A stretch of 64,000 bases of DNA from Rhizobium etli 8C-3 (GTDB lineage Bacteria; Pseudomonadota; Alphaproteobacteria; Rhizobiales; Rhizobiaceae), in contig NZ_CP017241.1 of the NCBI RefSeq assembly GCF_001908375.1, forward strand, positions 3,799,501 to 3,863,500, given 5' to 3'. The notes under the pieces were generated by a model that saw only the letters and a list, made by a program, of their open reading frames with translations, did no database searches and had not been told where the DNA came from. Below are positions 36,187 to 45,156 of the stretch, in pieces; within the stretch, counting starts at the first letter, position 1; every line of letters starts with the position of its first letter. A program made the translations under genes and the position numbers.

Positions 36187-37086
36187 TCACAGGGGGCGTG
36201 TATGAGTCACGTATCGCTCGAAGAAGTCCGAGAATCTTGCGACGCGCATTGGCAGTTTCTCGTACGGCGGATAGTATAATGTCAGCCAGAGCTCGGGAGG
36301 CTCCCACTCAGCAAGAACCTGCTTTAGCACGCCCCGCGCAAGCGCGTCGTCCACAATGAAATGCGGCAGCAGGGCTACGCCTTGTCCGTCTTCGACAAGT
36401 CTGGCGATAAGCTCGCCGTTGTTCGCCGCCAATACTTTCCCGGCCAATGCCTTTCGTGTCCGCCCGGCGTGCGTCAGCTCCCAGCTCTCGGCGATCGCCT
36501 CCTCGTCGTACGCGATACAGGTATGTCGATGGAGGTCATCGGGACTTTCGGGTGTTCCGAAAGCGGCGAGATAGCCTGGGGAGGCGACAAGGATGCGCCG
36601 CACGCGACACACTTTGCGCCATATTGTCGACTTGTCGCGCGGCGTCTCCGAAACCCTCAATGCGAGATCGAACCGCTCGGAAAGGATGTCGATGAACCGA
36701 TCCGTCAGGGATAGCGAAACGCTCACCTGCGGATATTCGGCCCGAAACCCTAAGACGATGTCCGGCAGGAGCTGTTGACCGAGCGATAGCGGCGCGTTGA
36801 TGCGGATCAGCCCGGCCACGTCCCCATGCTCGTCGCGAATTTCCTCCCTCACTTGGTCGAACTGCCTGATCAGTGGCTCTACGCGCGCCGCGTAGACGGC
36901 ACCGGCGGACGTCAGAGAGACCTGACGTGTGGTGCGCAGCAGGAGCTGCACTCCCAGACTCTCCTCCAGCGCACTGACGGCGCGGGTCACCGTCGGCGGT
37001 GTCATCGATAACTGTCGCGCCGCCGCCGTGAAGCTGCGCTGCTGCGCTACAGCCAGGAATACTCGGATATCGCTGAGATCACCCAT
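36187..37086 (-). CDS. LysR-family regulator
   Basis: 299 residues. The N-terminal winged HTH is MGDLSDIRVFLAVAQQRSFTAAARQLSMTPPTVTRAVSALEESLGVQLLLRTTRQVSLTSAG, followed by a LysR substrate-binding domain with GLIRINAPLSLGQQLLPDIVLGFRAEYPQVSVSLSLTDR. It is divergent from the VOC dioxygenase gene with 123 bp between start codons, the typical arrangement for a LysR and its target. A palindromic sequence in that gap is a candidate binding site. Confidence 0.92.
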   Translation of the reverse strand: MGDLSDIRVFLAVAQQRSFTAAARQLSMTPPTVTRAVSALEESLGVQLLLRTTRQVSLTSAGAVYAARVEPLIRQFDQVREEIRDEHGDVAGLIRINAPLSLGQQLLPDIVLGFRAEYPQVSVSLSLTDRFIDILSERFDLALRVSETPRDKSTIWRKVCRVRRILVASPGYLAAFGTPESPDDLHRHTCIAYDEEAIAESWELTHAGRTRKALAGKVLAANNGELIARLVEDGQGVALLPHFIVDDALARGVLKQVLAEWEPPELWLTLYYPPYEKLPMRVARFSDFFERYVTHTRPL

Positions 37087-37110
37087 GGCCCTTTTATTGC
37101 AGTTTTTGCA

Positions 37111-37132
37111 GCAATATTGTCAATATTATTGC
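37111..37132. promoter_or_regulatory. Candidate LysR operator between the LysR and VOC genes
   Basis: The AT-rich divergent region contains GCAATA (37111-37116) and TATTGC (37127-37132) as a perfect inverted repeat around a GTC centre, with AATATT repeated on either side. LysR sites usually follow T-N11-A dyads; this fits in position and symmetry. It is 25 bp upstream of the LysR start. Also nearby is a repeated TTGCAG. Confidence 0.4.
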
Positions 37133-37209
37133 TATTCACTTCCGTTAAGACCTGACCGATTTTGTCTCCAGATCAACCGATAGACGCTAGCCCCGGAGAG
37201 AAATCTGCC

Positions 37210-38142
37210 ATGCTCACACAGATCAAAGGCCTTCATCACGTCACCTCGATGGCCGCCAGCGCCCAGGAGAACAGCGACTTCTTCACCAAGACGCTCGGCC
37301 TGCGCCGCGTAAAGAAGACAGTGAATTTCGATGACCCTGAGGTGTATCACCTTTATTACGGCGACGAGATCGGCACGCCGGGCTCGGTGATGACCTATTT
37401 CCCGTTTCCCCATATCGCCAAGGGACGTCAGGGTGCCGGCGAAGTCGGCGAGACCGCTTTCGCCGTCGCTAAGGACGCGCTCGGCTACTGGAGGGAACGA
37501 CTCGTCTCGCACGCCGTCACGGGGCTGTCGGAGCACGAACTCGGCGGTGAAAAGTGCCTTCGCTTCAAGGGTCCCGACGGCGATGCCTTTTCGCTGGTCG
37601 AAGTCGATGGTGATGCTCGCCCCGGCTGGGCGAGCGTAGAGATCGACGCGGACAAGGCTATCAAGGGTTTCCGCGGCGCAAGTCTGCGCCTTAGGGATCC
37701 GGGCGCGACGCGGGAACTGCTCAGCTTCATGGGTTACCAGGAGGTGGATCGCAAAGGCGATTGGTCGCGCTACACCGTTAGCGGTGGCAACGGTGCCGAC
37801 ATCATCGACCTGGATATCGCCCCCGCGGCCGTTCTCGCCCGCATCGGCGCCGGATCGGTACATCACATCGCCTTCGCCGTGGAGGATCGGGCAGCTCAGC
37901 TCGAAGTTCGCAAGTCCCTGATCGACACCGGCTATCAGGTCACGCCTGTTATAGATCGCGACTACTTCTGGGCGATCTACTTCCGCACGCCCGGCGGCGT
38001 GCTGTTCGAAATCGCGACCAACGAGCCGGGATTTGACCGCGATGAAGACACCGCGCACCTCGGTGAAGCCCTGAAGCTTCCCACGCGCTACGAGCCTTAT
38101 CGCGACCAGATCTCACGGCATCTCGAGCCTATCAGGGACTAA
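37210..38142 (+). CDS. VOC ring-cleaving dioxygenase (MhqO-like)
   Basis: 310 residues with two glyoxalase/VOC modules. Metal ligands are visible: the His in IKGLHHVTSMA, the His in VHHIAFAV and the Glu in GGVLFEIATNEPGF. This is the extradiol-like MhqO/MhqA group that opens hydroquinones. The start at 37210 follows GGAG in the CCGGAGAGAAATCTGCC leader. It is followed by an esterase gene 50 bp downstream, as in mhqO-mhqD pairs of firmicutes. Role in quinone or aromatic detoxification is inferred from this context. Confidence 0.88.
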   Translation: MLTQIKGLHHVTSMAASAQENSDFFTKTLGLRRVKKTVNFDDPEVYHLYYGDEIGTPGSVMTYFPFPHIAKGRQGAGEVGETAFAVAKDALGYWRERLVSHAVTGLSEHELGGEKCLRFKGPDGDAFSLVEVDGDARPGWASVEIDADKAIKGFRGASLRLRDPGATRELLSFMGYQEVDRKGDWSRYTVSGGNGADIIDLDIAPAAVLARIGAGSVHHIAFAVEDRAAQLEVRKSLIDTGYQVTPVIDRDYFWAIYFRTPGGVLFEIATNEPGFDRDEDTAHLGEALKLPTRYEPYRDQISRHLEPIRD

Positions 38143-38192
38143 CCGGCTTAAAGCCGCGGCAATTCGGGTCCAGCCCGAGGGAGAATACTACC

Positions 38193-38840
38193 ATGACGAT
38201 CTCATCCTATCAGGCGCTCGTAAGAGCGCCGCGAGGCAACGCGCCCATCGTCTTCGCATTTCACGGCACGGGTGGAGACGAATATCAATTCGCTGAGCTG
38301 GTCGGGCAAATTTTGCCGGACGCGGGGCTGATTTCCCCGCGTGGGGACGTCCCGGAGTTTGAGACTTTGCGCTTCTTTCGCCGAACGAGCGAAGGCTCCT
38401 ACGACATGCAGGATCTGGCGAGACGAACAGAAAAGATGATCGGTTTCATTGCTGCCCACAAGGCAGAAAATCCGGGGAGGGAAATATACGGGCTTGGTTA
38501 TTCAAACGGAGCAAACATCCTTGCGTCAGTTCTGTTCAGAGAGCCACAGCTTTTTGATCGAGCCGCCCTGCTCCATCCGCTCATCCCTTGGATCCCCGCA
38601 GATAACCCACAGTTGAGAGAGCGCTCAGTCCTCATTACCGCTGGCCAACACGACCCGATCTGCCCCCTCCCGCTGACAGAGCGACTGGTTGACTATTTCG
38701 CGGCACAGAAGGCTCGCGTAGAGGCATGCTACCATTCTGGGGGGCATGAGATACGAACTGAGGAGTTGGGCCCATTGTACTCGTTCCTAACCTGGAGGAA
38801 GACGGGTGCGGCCGACCTCGGCCGCAGAAACAACCGCTAG
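38193..38840 (+). CDS. Alpha/beta hydrolase (MhqD/YpfH-like carboxylesterase)
   Basis: 215 residues. The catalytic serine is in GLGYSNGANI, the aspartate in GQHDPICPLP and the histidine in SGGHEI; AFHGTGGDEYQFAEL at the start is the oxyanion-hole region. It belongs to the carboxylesterase / phospholipase group. It pairs with the VOC gene in the same operon. Substrate unknown; a quinone-adduct or aromatic ester is plausible by analogy to MhqD. Confidence 0.85.
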   Translation: MTISSYQALVRAPRGNAPIVFAFHGTGGDEYQFAELVGQILPDAGLISPRGDVPEFETLRFFRRTSEGSYDMQDLARRTEKMIGFIAAHKAENPGREIYGLGYSNGANILASVLFREPQLFDRAALLHPLIPWIPADNPQLRERSVLITAGQHDPICPLPLTERLVDYFAAQKARVEACYHSGGHEIRTEELGPLYSFLTWRKTGAADLGRRNNR

Positions 38841-39041
38841 ACTCTCTGCGGTAACAAGCCAGGGCCGCCCTGGGCGTGGCGGTCTGGTGAAAGCGTATGT
38901 TTCTGAAGCGCTTGTGATAGTCAGTCCGACCACCGGATCAGCCCACTACGCCTGCTGAGGATTGAAGACAGAATCTAAGCACCGGGCCCGCCACGCTGGA
39001 TCACCAAGACATTCCGCGGAAGCCCTGATGCCGACAGCGCC

Positions 39042-40592
39042 TCACTGAATGGGCTTGTGAGGGCTGGCAGCGTGTTCCTTTACCACTTCATTTGAACTGT
39101 CGACTTCCTGAAGCAAGACGTCATAGCCCCAAAGATTGGCGAGATGCTGCAGGACGAGCTTCGTATCGGCTTCCTGAAGAAACCAATCGTTCGTGACGTT
39201 GTGGCGCAAGAGAAGGCGGCGGTCACCGGCAAGATCGACATCGACGATGTCTATTCCCGGGTCAATCCAGCCGATGTCGTATTCGCGGGAAAGCTGGCGG
39301 CGGATGCGCCGATAGCCGCGTTCGTCGTGAATTGCCGAAACCAGGATTCCTTCTTCCTGCTCCGGATCGTCGTAAAGATGGAAAAGGCGCAACTGGCGAA
39401 TCAGGTTGGGGCTCAGGAACTGATTGATGAAACTCTCGTCGCGATAATCGGCCCAGATGTTACGCAGCACCGACATTGCATCGCCTTGTCCGGCAATGTC
39501 CGGGAACCACGCCCTGTCCTCCTCCGTCGGTGCCGTCACGATCCGCTCGATATCTTGCATCATCGCAAAACCCAGCGCATAGGGATTGAAGCCCGAGAAA
39601 CGACGATCGTCGTAGTTGGGCTGGAAGACGACATTGGCATGTGATTTCAAAAATTCGAGGAAGTTTCCGTCACTGATCTGCCCGCGCTCGTGAAGTCTGT
39701 TCATGATCCGGTAGTGGACGTAGGTAGCCGTACCCTCGTTCATCACCTTGGTCTGACGCTGCGGATGAAAATACTGCGCGACATGGCGGACGATCCGCAA
39801 GATCTCACGCTGCCATGGCTGCAGCAATGGCGCTGATTTTTCGAGGAAGTAGAGGATATTGTCCTGTGGAAGGCCAAGCGCGAGGCGCCGCTTCTCCAGG
39901 CCGACATCGGCTGCGGTGCGCTTCTTGCCGGTGGGAACAGTGCGCCAAAGATCGTTGAACACCTGCTCTTCGTGGACGCGGCGCTCCTGCTCCCGCCGCT
40001 CCTCGTCGCGAAGGTCGACCTTCGTCTTGCCGGCGTGCCGATGTACGCCGTGCGACATCAGCGCGTGCGCGGCATCGAGCGTCCGCTCGACCTCGACCTC
40101 GCCATAGCGCTCCTCGCAGCGGGCGATGTAGCTCTTTGCGAAATTGAGATAGTCGAGAATGCCATCAGCATCCGTCCAGAGCTGGAAGAGATAGTTGTTC
40201 TTGAAGAAGTGATTATGTCCGAAGGCGGCGTGTGCGATGACCAAGGTCTGCATCGTCGCCGAGTTTTCCTCCATCAGGTAGGAGATGCAGGGCGAACTGT
40301 TGATGACGATTTCATAGGCAAGGTCGCGCATGCCGCGCCGGTAGAATGCCTCGTGATGGGCAAAATGCTTGCCGAAGGACCAATGGCGATAAAAGAGCGG
40401 CATTCCGGTCGATGAGTAGGCATCGAGCATCTGTTCCGATGTGATGACCTCGATCTGATTGGGGTAGACATCCAGGCCGAGCTCGCCGAGCGCGATCTCC
40501 TCGCAGGCGTCATGGACACGCTGGAGCGTTGGAAAATCCCAGTCGGCGCCGTTAAAAAGCAACCGCTCCTTTGACATCGCCGTGGTCGTCAT
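39042..40592 (-). CDS. SpoVR family protein (YcgB-like)
   Basis: 516 residues. SpoVR signatures include LDVYPNQIEVITSEQMLDAYSSTGMPLFYRHWSFGK, NSSPCISYLMEENSATMQTLVIAHAAFGHNHFFKNN and KVMNEGTATYVHYRIMNRL. The family, YcgB in enterobacteria, has no proven reaction but is always linked to the PrkA (YeaG) and YeaH genes. Its start overlaps the DUF444 stop (ATGA), so it is the last gene of the prkA operon. Confidence 0.94.
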   Translation of the reverse strand: MTTTAMSKERLLFNGADWDFPTLQRVHDACEEIALGELGLDVYPNQIEVITSEQMLDAYSSTGMPLFYRHWSFGKHFAHHEAFYRRGMRDLAYEIVINSSPCISYLMEENSATMQTLVIAHAAFGHNHFFKNNYLFQLWTDADGILDYLNFAKSYIARCEERYGEVEVERTLDAAHALMSHGVHRHAGKTKVDLRDEERREQERRVHEEQVFNDLWRTVPTGKKRTAADVGLEKRRLALGLPQDNILYFLEKSAPLLQPWQREILRIVRHVAQYFHPQRQTKVMNEGTATYVHYRIMNRLHERGQISDGNFLEFLKSHANVVFQPNYDDRRFSGFNPYALGFAMMQDIERIVTAPTEEDRAWFPDIAGQGDAMSVLRNIWADYRDESFINQFLSPNLIRQLRLFHLYDDPEQEEGILVSAIHDERGYRRIRRQLSREYDIGWIDPGIDIVDVDLAGDRRLLLRHNVTNDWFLQEADTKLVLQHLANLWGYDVLLQEVDSSNEVVKEHAASPHKPIQ

Positions 40593-41866
40593 GGGGCAAC
40601 CTTCGATTGTGCATCGCGTTTCTGGAAGAGATCGTGGAAGACCGGGAATATCTCGTTCCGTCGGCACACCTTGCGCATGGACAGGGGCACCTGCTCGGCG
40701 CGGATCCCTTCATAGAGCGTCCAGAGCGGTGAGCGGGATACGGAGGAGTCGTTGTCTTCCTCGCCGACCTCGATATAGGCGAAATACTGGCATAGGGGCA
40801 AAATCTCATGACGCAGCAGTTGCCCTGTCGTGGTGCCGTCCGAATAGGAGTTGTCGCCATCGGAAGCCTGGGCGGCATAGATGTTCCACTCAGCCGGATC
40901 GAACCGGGCCGCGACTATCGCGCGCATCGCCGCAAGTGCGCTTGATACCAGCGTACCGCCTGTGGCCGGGCCATAGAAGAAGGTTTCCTCGTCCACTTCC
41001 TCGGCCTTGTCCGTATGGCGGATGAAGACGATTTCGACCTTCTTGTAGCGCTGCGACAGGAAAAGGTAGAGCAGAAGGTAGAACCGCTTGGCAAGATCCT
41101 TCATATGCTCCGACATGGAGCCGGAGACGTCCATCAGGCAGAACATGACGGCTTTCGCCACCGGTTTCGGCTCGCTTTCGAAGCGGCGATAGCGCACATC
41201 GAGCGGATCTATATAGGGAATGCGCCGGCTTTTTTCCGTCAACGCGTTGAGCTTGGCCTCAAGATCCCGGCGCTTCTCGTCGTCTTCGCATTCCCCGATC
41301 TCGCGCCGAAGTTCCTCCATCTCCTGGATGCGCGGGCGGCGAAGCGCGATACGTCGCATCATCGCCATCCGCGTCGTGCGCCCGACAGCTATGTTGGACG
41401 GTGAACCGGACACCGAATAACCAGCTCGCACGGGGCTTTCTTCCTCGGTTTCCGTCAGCCGGCGCTTGGCAAGATCGGGCAATTCCAGATCATCAAGAAA
41501 GACGTCGAGGAACTCCTCGCGCGTCAGCACGAAACGGAAACCATCCTCCCCGTCGCCTTCACCTGCCTCCTTCGGCCTGCCACCGCTCCTGCCAGGCGGC
41601 CGAGGGATGATGTCCCCCTCGACGAAAGCTCTGTTTCCGGGCAGGATTTGATCGCTGATGCCACCCTCGCCCCGGCGGAATCCCGGCTCCGTCAGGCCGT
41701 CAATCGGCAGTGTGATTTCGCCACCGTCGAGCACATCCCGAATATTACGGCTTTGCAGAGAACGTTTCACCGCCTGCTGCACGGCGCTTTTCGCGCGCCG
41801 AAGAAACCGTTGACGATTCTCTAAGCTTTTACCGCGCGGATTCAGCCGGCGGTCGACAATGTGCAT
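40589..41866 (-). CDS. YeaH/YhbH family protein (DUF444)
   Basis: 425 residues. The N-terminal part carries the DUF444 pattern SKLENRQRFLRRAKSAVQQAVKRSL, GISDQILPGNRAFVEGDIIPRP; the C-terminal part is a von Willebrand A-like domain with CLMDVSGSMSEHMKDLAKRF (D-x-S-x-S metal site). It is the middle gene of prkA-yeaH-spoVR, probably a partner that works with the PrkA kinase in stationary-phase or nitrogen-starvation responses. Confidence 0.93.
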   Translation of the reverse strand: MHIVDRRLNPRGKSLENRQRFLRRAKSAVQQAVKRSLQSRNIRDVLDGGEITLPIDGLTEPGFRRGEGGISDQILPGNRAFVEGDIIPRPPGRSGGRPKEAGEGDGEDGFRFVLTREEFLDVFLDDLELPDLAKRRLTETEEESPVRAGYSVSGSPSNIAVGRTTRMAMMRRIALRRPRIQEMEELRREIGECEDDEKRRDLEAKLNALTEKSRRIPYIDPLDVRYRRFESEPKPVAKAVMFCLMDVSGSMSEHMKDLAKRFYLLLYLFLSQRYKKVEIVFIRHTDKAEEVDEETFFYGPATGGTLVSSALAAMRAIVAARFDPAEWNIYAAQASDGDNSYSDGTTTGQLLRHEILPLCQYFAYIEVGEEDNDSSVSRSPLWTLYEGIRAEQVPLSMRKVCRRNEIFPVFHDLFQKRDAQSKVAP

Positions 41867-41885
41867 GATAGCTCCCGCGTGAGCG

Positions 41886-43829
41886 TTAACTTGCCTGCTT
41901 AACGCGCATGTACCATTCCACTAGGCGCCGAACCTGTCTTTCGGTGTAGCCGCGCGAGGTCATGCGCGAAACGAATTCACTGTGTTTCTTTTCGGCTTCG
42001 CCGTCCTTCTTGGTGCCAAACGAAATAACTGGCAGCAGGTCCTCGACTTGTGAGAACATGCGTTTTTCGATCACCTCCCTGATCTTTTCATAGCTTGTCC
42101 AAGACGGGTTTTTCCCGCCGTTGTTTGCTCGCGATCGCAAGCAGAACTTGACGATCTCGTTGCGGAAATCCTTCGGGTTGGCGATACCCGCCGGCTTTTC
42201 AATCTTCGTCAGCTCCTGATTGAGCAGTTCCCTGTCGAGAAGCTGGCCGGTGTCCGGATCCTTGAAGTCCACATCCTCGATCCAGGCATCGGCATAGTCC
42301 ACGTAGCGATCGAAAAGGTTCTGTCCGTAATCGGCATAAGATTCCAGATAGGCTTTCTGAATCTCGTTGCCGATAAACTCCGCATAGCGCGGCGCGAGCT
42401 CGGCCTTGATGAATTCCATGTAGCGTTTCTCGGTCTCGTCAGGAAACTGCTCACGGCGGATCGCCTGTTCCAGAACGTACATCAGATGAACCGGATCGGC
42501 CCCCACTTCGCTCGTATGATGATTAAAGGTCGAAGCGAGCACTTTGAAGGCGAAACGTGTCGATATTCCGTCCATTCCCTCGTCAACGCCGCCCGCATCC
42601 CGATATTCCTGGACGCTACGGGCGCGCGGATCGGTTTCCTTCAGGCTTTCGCCATCATAGGTGCGCATCTTGGAAAAGTATGTCGAGTTTTCATGCTTTC
42701 GCAAGCGCGAGAGCACCGAAAAGCGCGCCAGCATTTTGAGCGTCCCCGGTGCACAAGGAGCATCCGCGAGTTCCGATCCTTCGATCAGTTTCTCGTAGAT
42801 CTTCTGCTCCTCGGTGACCCGGAGGCAATACGGCACCTTGATGACGCAGATGCGGTCGATGAAAGCCTCATTGTTCTTGTTCGCCTTGAAGCTCTGCCAT
42901 TCGGCCTCGTTGGAATGCGCAAGAACAATGCCGGAAAAAGGAATGGCGCCGATATTTTCGGTACCAATGTAGTTCCCCTCCTGAGTCGCGGTCAGAAGGG
43001 GATGCAGCATCTTGATCGGCGCCTTGAACATCTCGACGAATTCCAGCAGCCCCTGGTTGGCGCGATTGAGCGCGCCTGAATAGCTGTAGGCGTCAGGATC
43101 GTTCTGGGAATAGGTCTCAAGCTTGCGGATATCGACCTTGCCCGCCAGCGAAGAAATATCCTGGTTGTTCTCGTCGCCCGGCTCGGTCTTGGCGATCGCG
43201 ATCTGGCGCAATCGCGAAGGCTGCATTCGCACGACGCGAAATTTGGAAATATCGCCGCCGAATTCGTCAAGCCGCTTCAGGCACCAAGGGCTCATTAGCC
43301 CGGTCAACCGCCGCGTCGGAATACCGTATTCCTCAAGGAGCAGCGACCCCATCGTGGCTGGATCAAAGAGGCTGAGCGGACTTTCAAAGACCGGACTGAC
43401 CTCCTCGCCCGCCTTCAGCACAAAGATCGGATGGACTTCCATCAACTGCTTCAAGCGTTCAGCTAGCGAGGACTTGCCGCCGCCCACCGGACCGAGGAGA
43501 TAAAGAATCTGCTTGCGTTCCTCGAGCCCCTGTGCGGCATGGGTGAAGAACGAAACGATCCGCTCGATCGTCTCTTCCATCCCGTAGAACCCAGCGAAGG
43601 CAGGATATGTCCGGATCGTCCTGTTCATGAAGACCCTGCCCAGGCGCAGATCCTTGGCGGTGTCCAATACTTCCGGTTCGCCTATCGCCGCAAGGAGACG
43701 CTCCGTCGCGTTGGCATAGGCAAGCGGCTCCTGTTTGCAGAGCGCCAAGTATTCTGCGATGGACATCTCAGTTTCGCGTCGCGTTTCGTAGTTACGCGTA
43801 AACGCATCGAACACGGATTCATTCAGCAT
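41886..43829 (-). CDS. prkA: PrkA-family serine protein kinase (YeaG)
   Basis: 647 residues. A P-loop GPVGGGKSSLAERLKQLMEV lies in an AAA-type domain, followed by the PrkA C-terminal kinase-like domain (FDRYVDYADAWIEDVDFKDPDTGQ ...). PrkA/YeaG phosphorylates substrates during sustained stress. The start at 43829 was chosen because GGAGG precedes it at normal spacing; an upstream ATG at 43844 lacks one. First gene of the operon prkA-DUF444-spoVR, with short gaps. Confidence 0.94.
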   Translation of the reverse strand: MLNESVFDAFTRNYETRRETEMSIAEYLALCKQEPLAYANATERLLAAIGEPEVLDTAKDLRLGRVFMNRTIRTYPAFAGFYGMEETIERIVSFFTHAAQGLEERKQILYLLGPVGGGKSSLAERLKQLMEVHPIFVLKAGEEVSPVFESPLSLFDPATMGSLLLEEYGIPTRRLTGLMSPWCLKRLDEFGGDISKFRVVRMQPSRLRQIAIAKTEPGDENNQDISSLAGKVDIRKLETYSQNDPDAYSYSGALNRANQGLLEFVEMFKAPIKMLHPLLTATQEGNYIGTENIGAIPFSGIVLAHSNEAEWQSFKANKNNEAFIDRICVIKVPYCLRVTEEQKIYEKLIEGSELADAPCAPGTLKMLARFSVLSRLRKHENSTYFSKMRTYDGESLKETDPRARSVQEYRDAGGVDEGMDGISTRFAFKVLASTFNHHTSEVGADPVHLMYVLEQAIRREQFPDETEKRYMEFIKAELAPRYAEFIGNEIQKAYLESYADYGQNLFDRYVDYADAWIEDVDFKDPDTGQLLDRELLNQELTKIEKPAGIANPKDFRNEIVKFCLRSRANNGGKNPSWTSYEKIREVIEKRMFSQVEDLLPVISFGTKKDGEAEKKHSEFVSRMTSRGYTERQVRRLVEWYMRVKQAS

Positions 43830-43956
43830 GGGCCCTCCATTCAAGGTTTATGCCACAGGCTCCCGAAATAGCCGTACCACCGCAATGGAAACAACATTTC
43901 GTTGAGAATCAATATGTTTCGTGAATTGATTGGACACCCGTCCGCCGTCTATGGCA

Positions 43957-43984
43957 ATGCACAAAAATGTGCATCCACCGGTGG
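43957..43984. promoter_or_regulatory. Adjacent palindromes upstream of prkA
   Basis: ATGCACA (43957-43963), four A's and TGTGCAT (43968-43974) make a perfect 7-bp hairpin or operator. Directly next to it is the 10-bp palindrome CCACCGGTGG (43975-43984), followed by a run of T's on the plus strand. They are about 130 bp upstream of the prkA start and may be binding sites for regulators of that operon. Confidence 0.35.
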
Positions 43985-44268
43985 TTTTTGGCTCCAATCA
44001 AACTAACTATACTATATCCTAATTCGTAAGGCGCCAGTGCGATATCAGCACATTTCAGGACGTGACATGAGGCCGCAAAGGGCTTCTAATGCCGCTGCTA
44101 CTGATTCCCGCGCGCGGAAAACCGAAAGTTTCCACGCTTGAACCGTTGCGCTTACGATTTTGATCTTCCCACGAACCGGCATAAGCAGCCCGGGACCGCG
44201 AGCCTTGCATGCTCCAGCGGACACTTTTGCTATATTTGCCGACTCAAACATCAAATTCCTCATCCGAG

Positions 44269-44297
44269 GTTACGCCCCTTGTTGAAAGGGGCGTAAC
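44269..44297 (-). terminator. Stem-loop 3' of the DUF992 gene
   Basis: GTTACGCCCC (44269-44278) and GGGGCGTAAC (44288-44297) form a perfect 10-bp stem with a nine-base loop, 9 bp after the DUF992 stop. There is no T run, so it may stabilise the transcript end or terminate with help. Confidence 0.5.
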
Positions 44298-44305
44298 GAA
44301 AGCTG

Positions 44306-44821
44306 TCAAGCAGGGGTGAGCGTCATCGACGCCCCGGCTGCTGCAATATTGAGACCAAGCTGGCCTGTTACGCTGAGAGGCTGGAGATGGATCGATCCCG
44401 CGGTACCACCGACCAGGACATTCGCACCGACACCGGCGCCAAGCGTGGCTTCAGCCACGGCGCCGACATAAAGGCCACCGAGCGAGCCGCGGTGATAACC
44501 GGCAGTCGGCGCGAAGACGGCCCAAATGAGGCGGCTGCGCGTCGTGAAGCCGAGATCCACACCAAGTTTCCTGATGTCGCCGGTATAGTGATCGGAAATC
44601 TCCTGACCAACACTTGAAGTGAAAACGCAGTCGGCTTCCTTTGCTGAGCCCAGCACGTAACCGAGGCCGCCACCGACATCGCATGTCAGGAGGCCAATCT
44701 TTACTCCACCGCGTACGTCCGGCTCTTGGTAGCGCCGAATCGTGTCTGCTGCACTTGCAGCCGTCACGCAGGCTTGAGCCAGTGATGCTGCGGCAACTAT
44801 CATCGCAATGGACTTTTTCAT
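44306..44821 (-). CDS. DUF992 domain exported protein
   Basis: About 171 residues. A signal peptide (MKKSIAMIVAAASLAQACVTAASA) leads into the DUF992 domain: VKIGLLTCDVGGGLGYVLGSAKEADCVFTS, then IRKLGVDLGFTTRSRLIWAVFAP and VGANVLVGGTAGSIHLQPLSVTGQLGLNIAAG. Its role is unknown; members are small alphaproteobacterial secreted proteins. Two adjacent ATGs exist; the second (44821) has AAGGAG six bases upstream and was chosen. Confidence 0.85.
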   Translation of the reverse strand: MKKSIAMIVAAASLAQACVTAASAADTIRRYQEPDVRGGVKIGLLTCDVGGGLGYVLGSAKEADCVFTSSVGQEISDHYTGDIRKLGVDLGFTTRSRLIWAVFAPTAGYHRGSLGGLYVGAVAEATLGAGVGANVLVGGTAGSIHLQPLSVTGQLGLNIAAAGASMTLTPA

Positions 44822-45156
44822 CATGGTCTCCTTACTAAAATGGCGATGGCATTAGTGTTCAGCCAGCGAAGAACCAACTCTGAAACACATAACGTGTGTC
44901 GTCGAAGAATGATCCAAGCTGACTTCACCTATCTGCATGTCTTGGCGCCGCGCCTTGGTTGCATGGTGCGGACAACCAACACTGCTCACATCGCAAACGG
45001 ACATTTCGAAGGCGCAGCCCAAATCGGCGTGGGTCGGCTTCCTTTTTCTTTCGACACGTGGCGGAAAAGCGACAGCGAGCAAATTGGCACTCGATATCGT
45101 CTTTGGGAACTTTGAAACAGGGTTGGCGTTGAGGGCAAAACAGGGAGTGTTTCGTC
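44822..45156. other. Intergenic region between DUF992 and the small orphan frame
   Basis: About 335 bases. I see no protein gene. The right part holds a general-stress promoter (45106-45130) and a ribosome binding site directed at the small frame starting at 45157. Confidence 0.4.
45106..45130 (+). promoter_or_regulatory. EcfG/RpoE2-type general stress promoter
   Basis: GGAAC (45106-45110), exactly 16 bases, then CGTT (45127-45130). This matches the alphaproteobacterial EcfG consensus GGAAC-N16/17-CGTT. It would start transcription near 45137, 20 bases before an ATG with a GGGAG ribosome binding site. Confidence 0.65.

Larger units (their letters stand above)
43830..44305. other. Intergenic region upstream of prkA
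   Basis: 476 bases without a convincing gene. A 72-codon frame on the minus strand (44045-44263) has no ribosome binding site or family. The region is AT-rich near 43900-44040. It holds two palindromes (43957-43974 and 43975-43984) and a strong stem-loop next to the DUF992 stop. I found no -24/-12 sigma-54 promoter. Confidence 0.45.

Noticed and set aside
44045-44263. A 72-codon frame upstream of prkA
   Set aside because: No ribosome binding site and no recognisable feature; it lies in a regulatory gap.
43830-44305. Sigma-54 promoter for prkA
   Set aside because: No TGGCAC-N5-TTGC match was found on the relevant strand.
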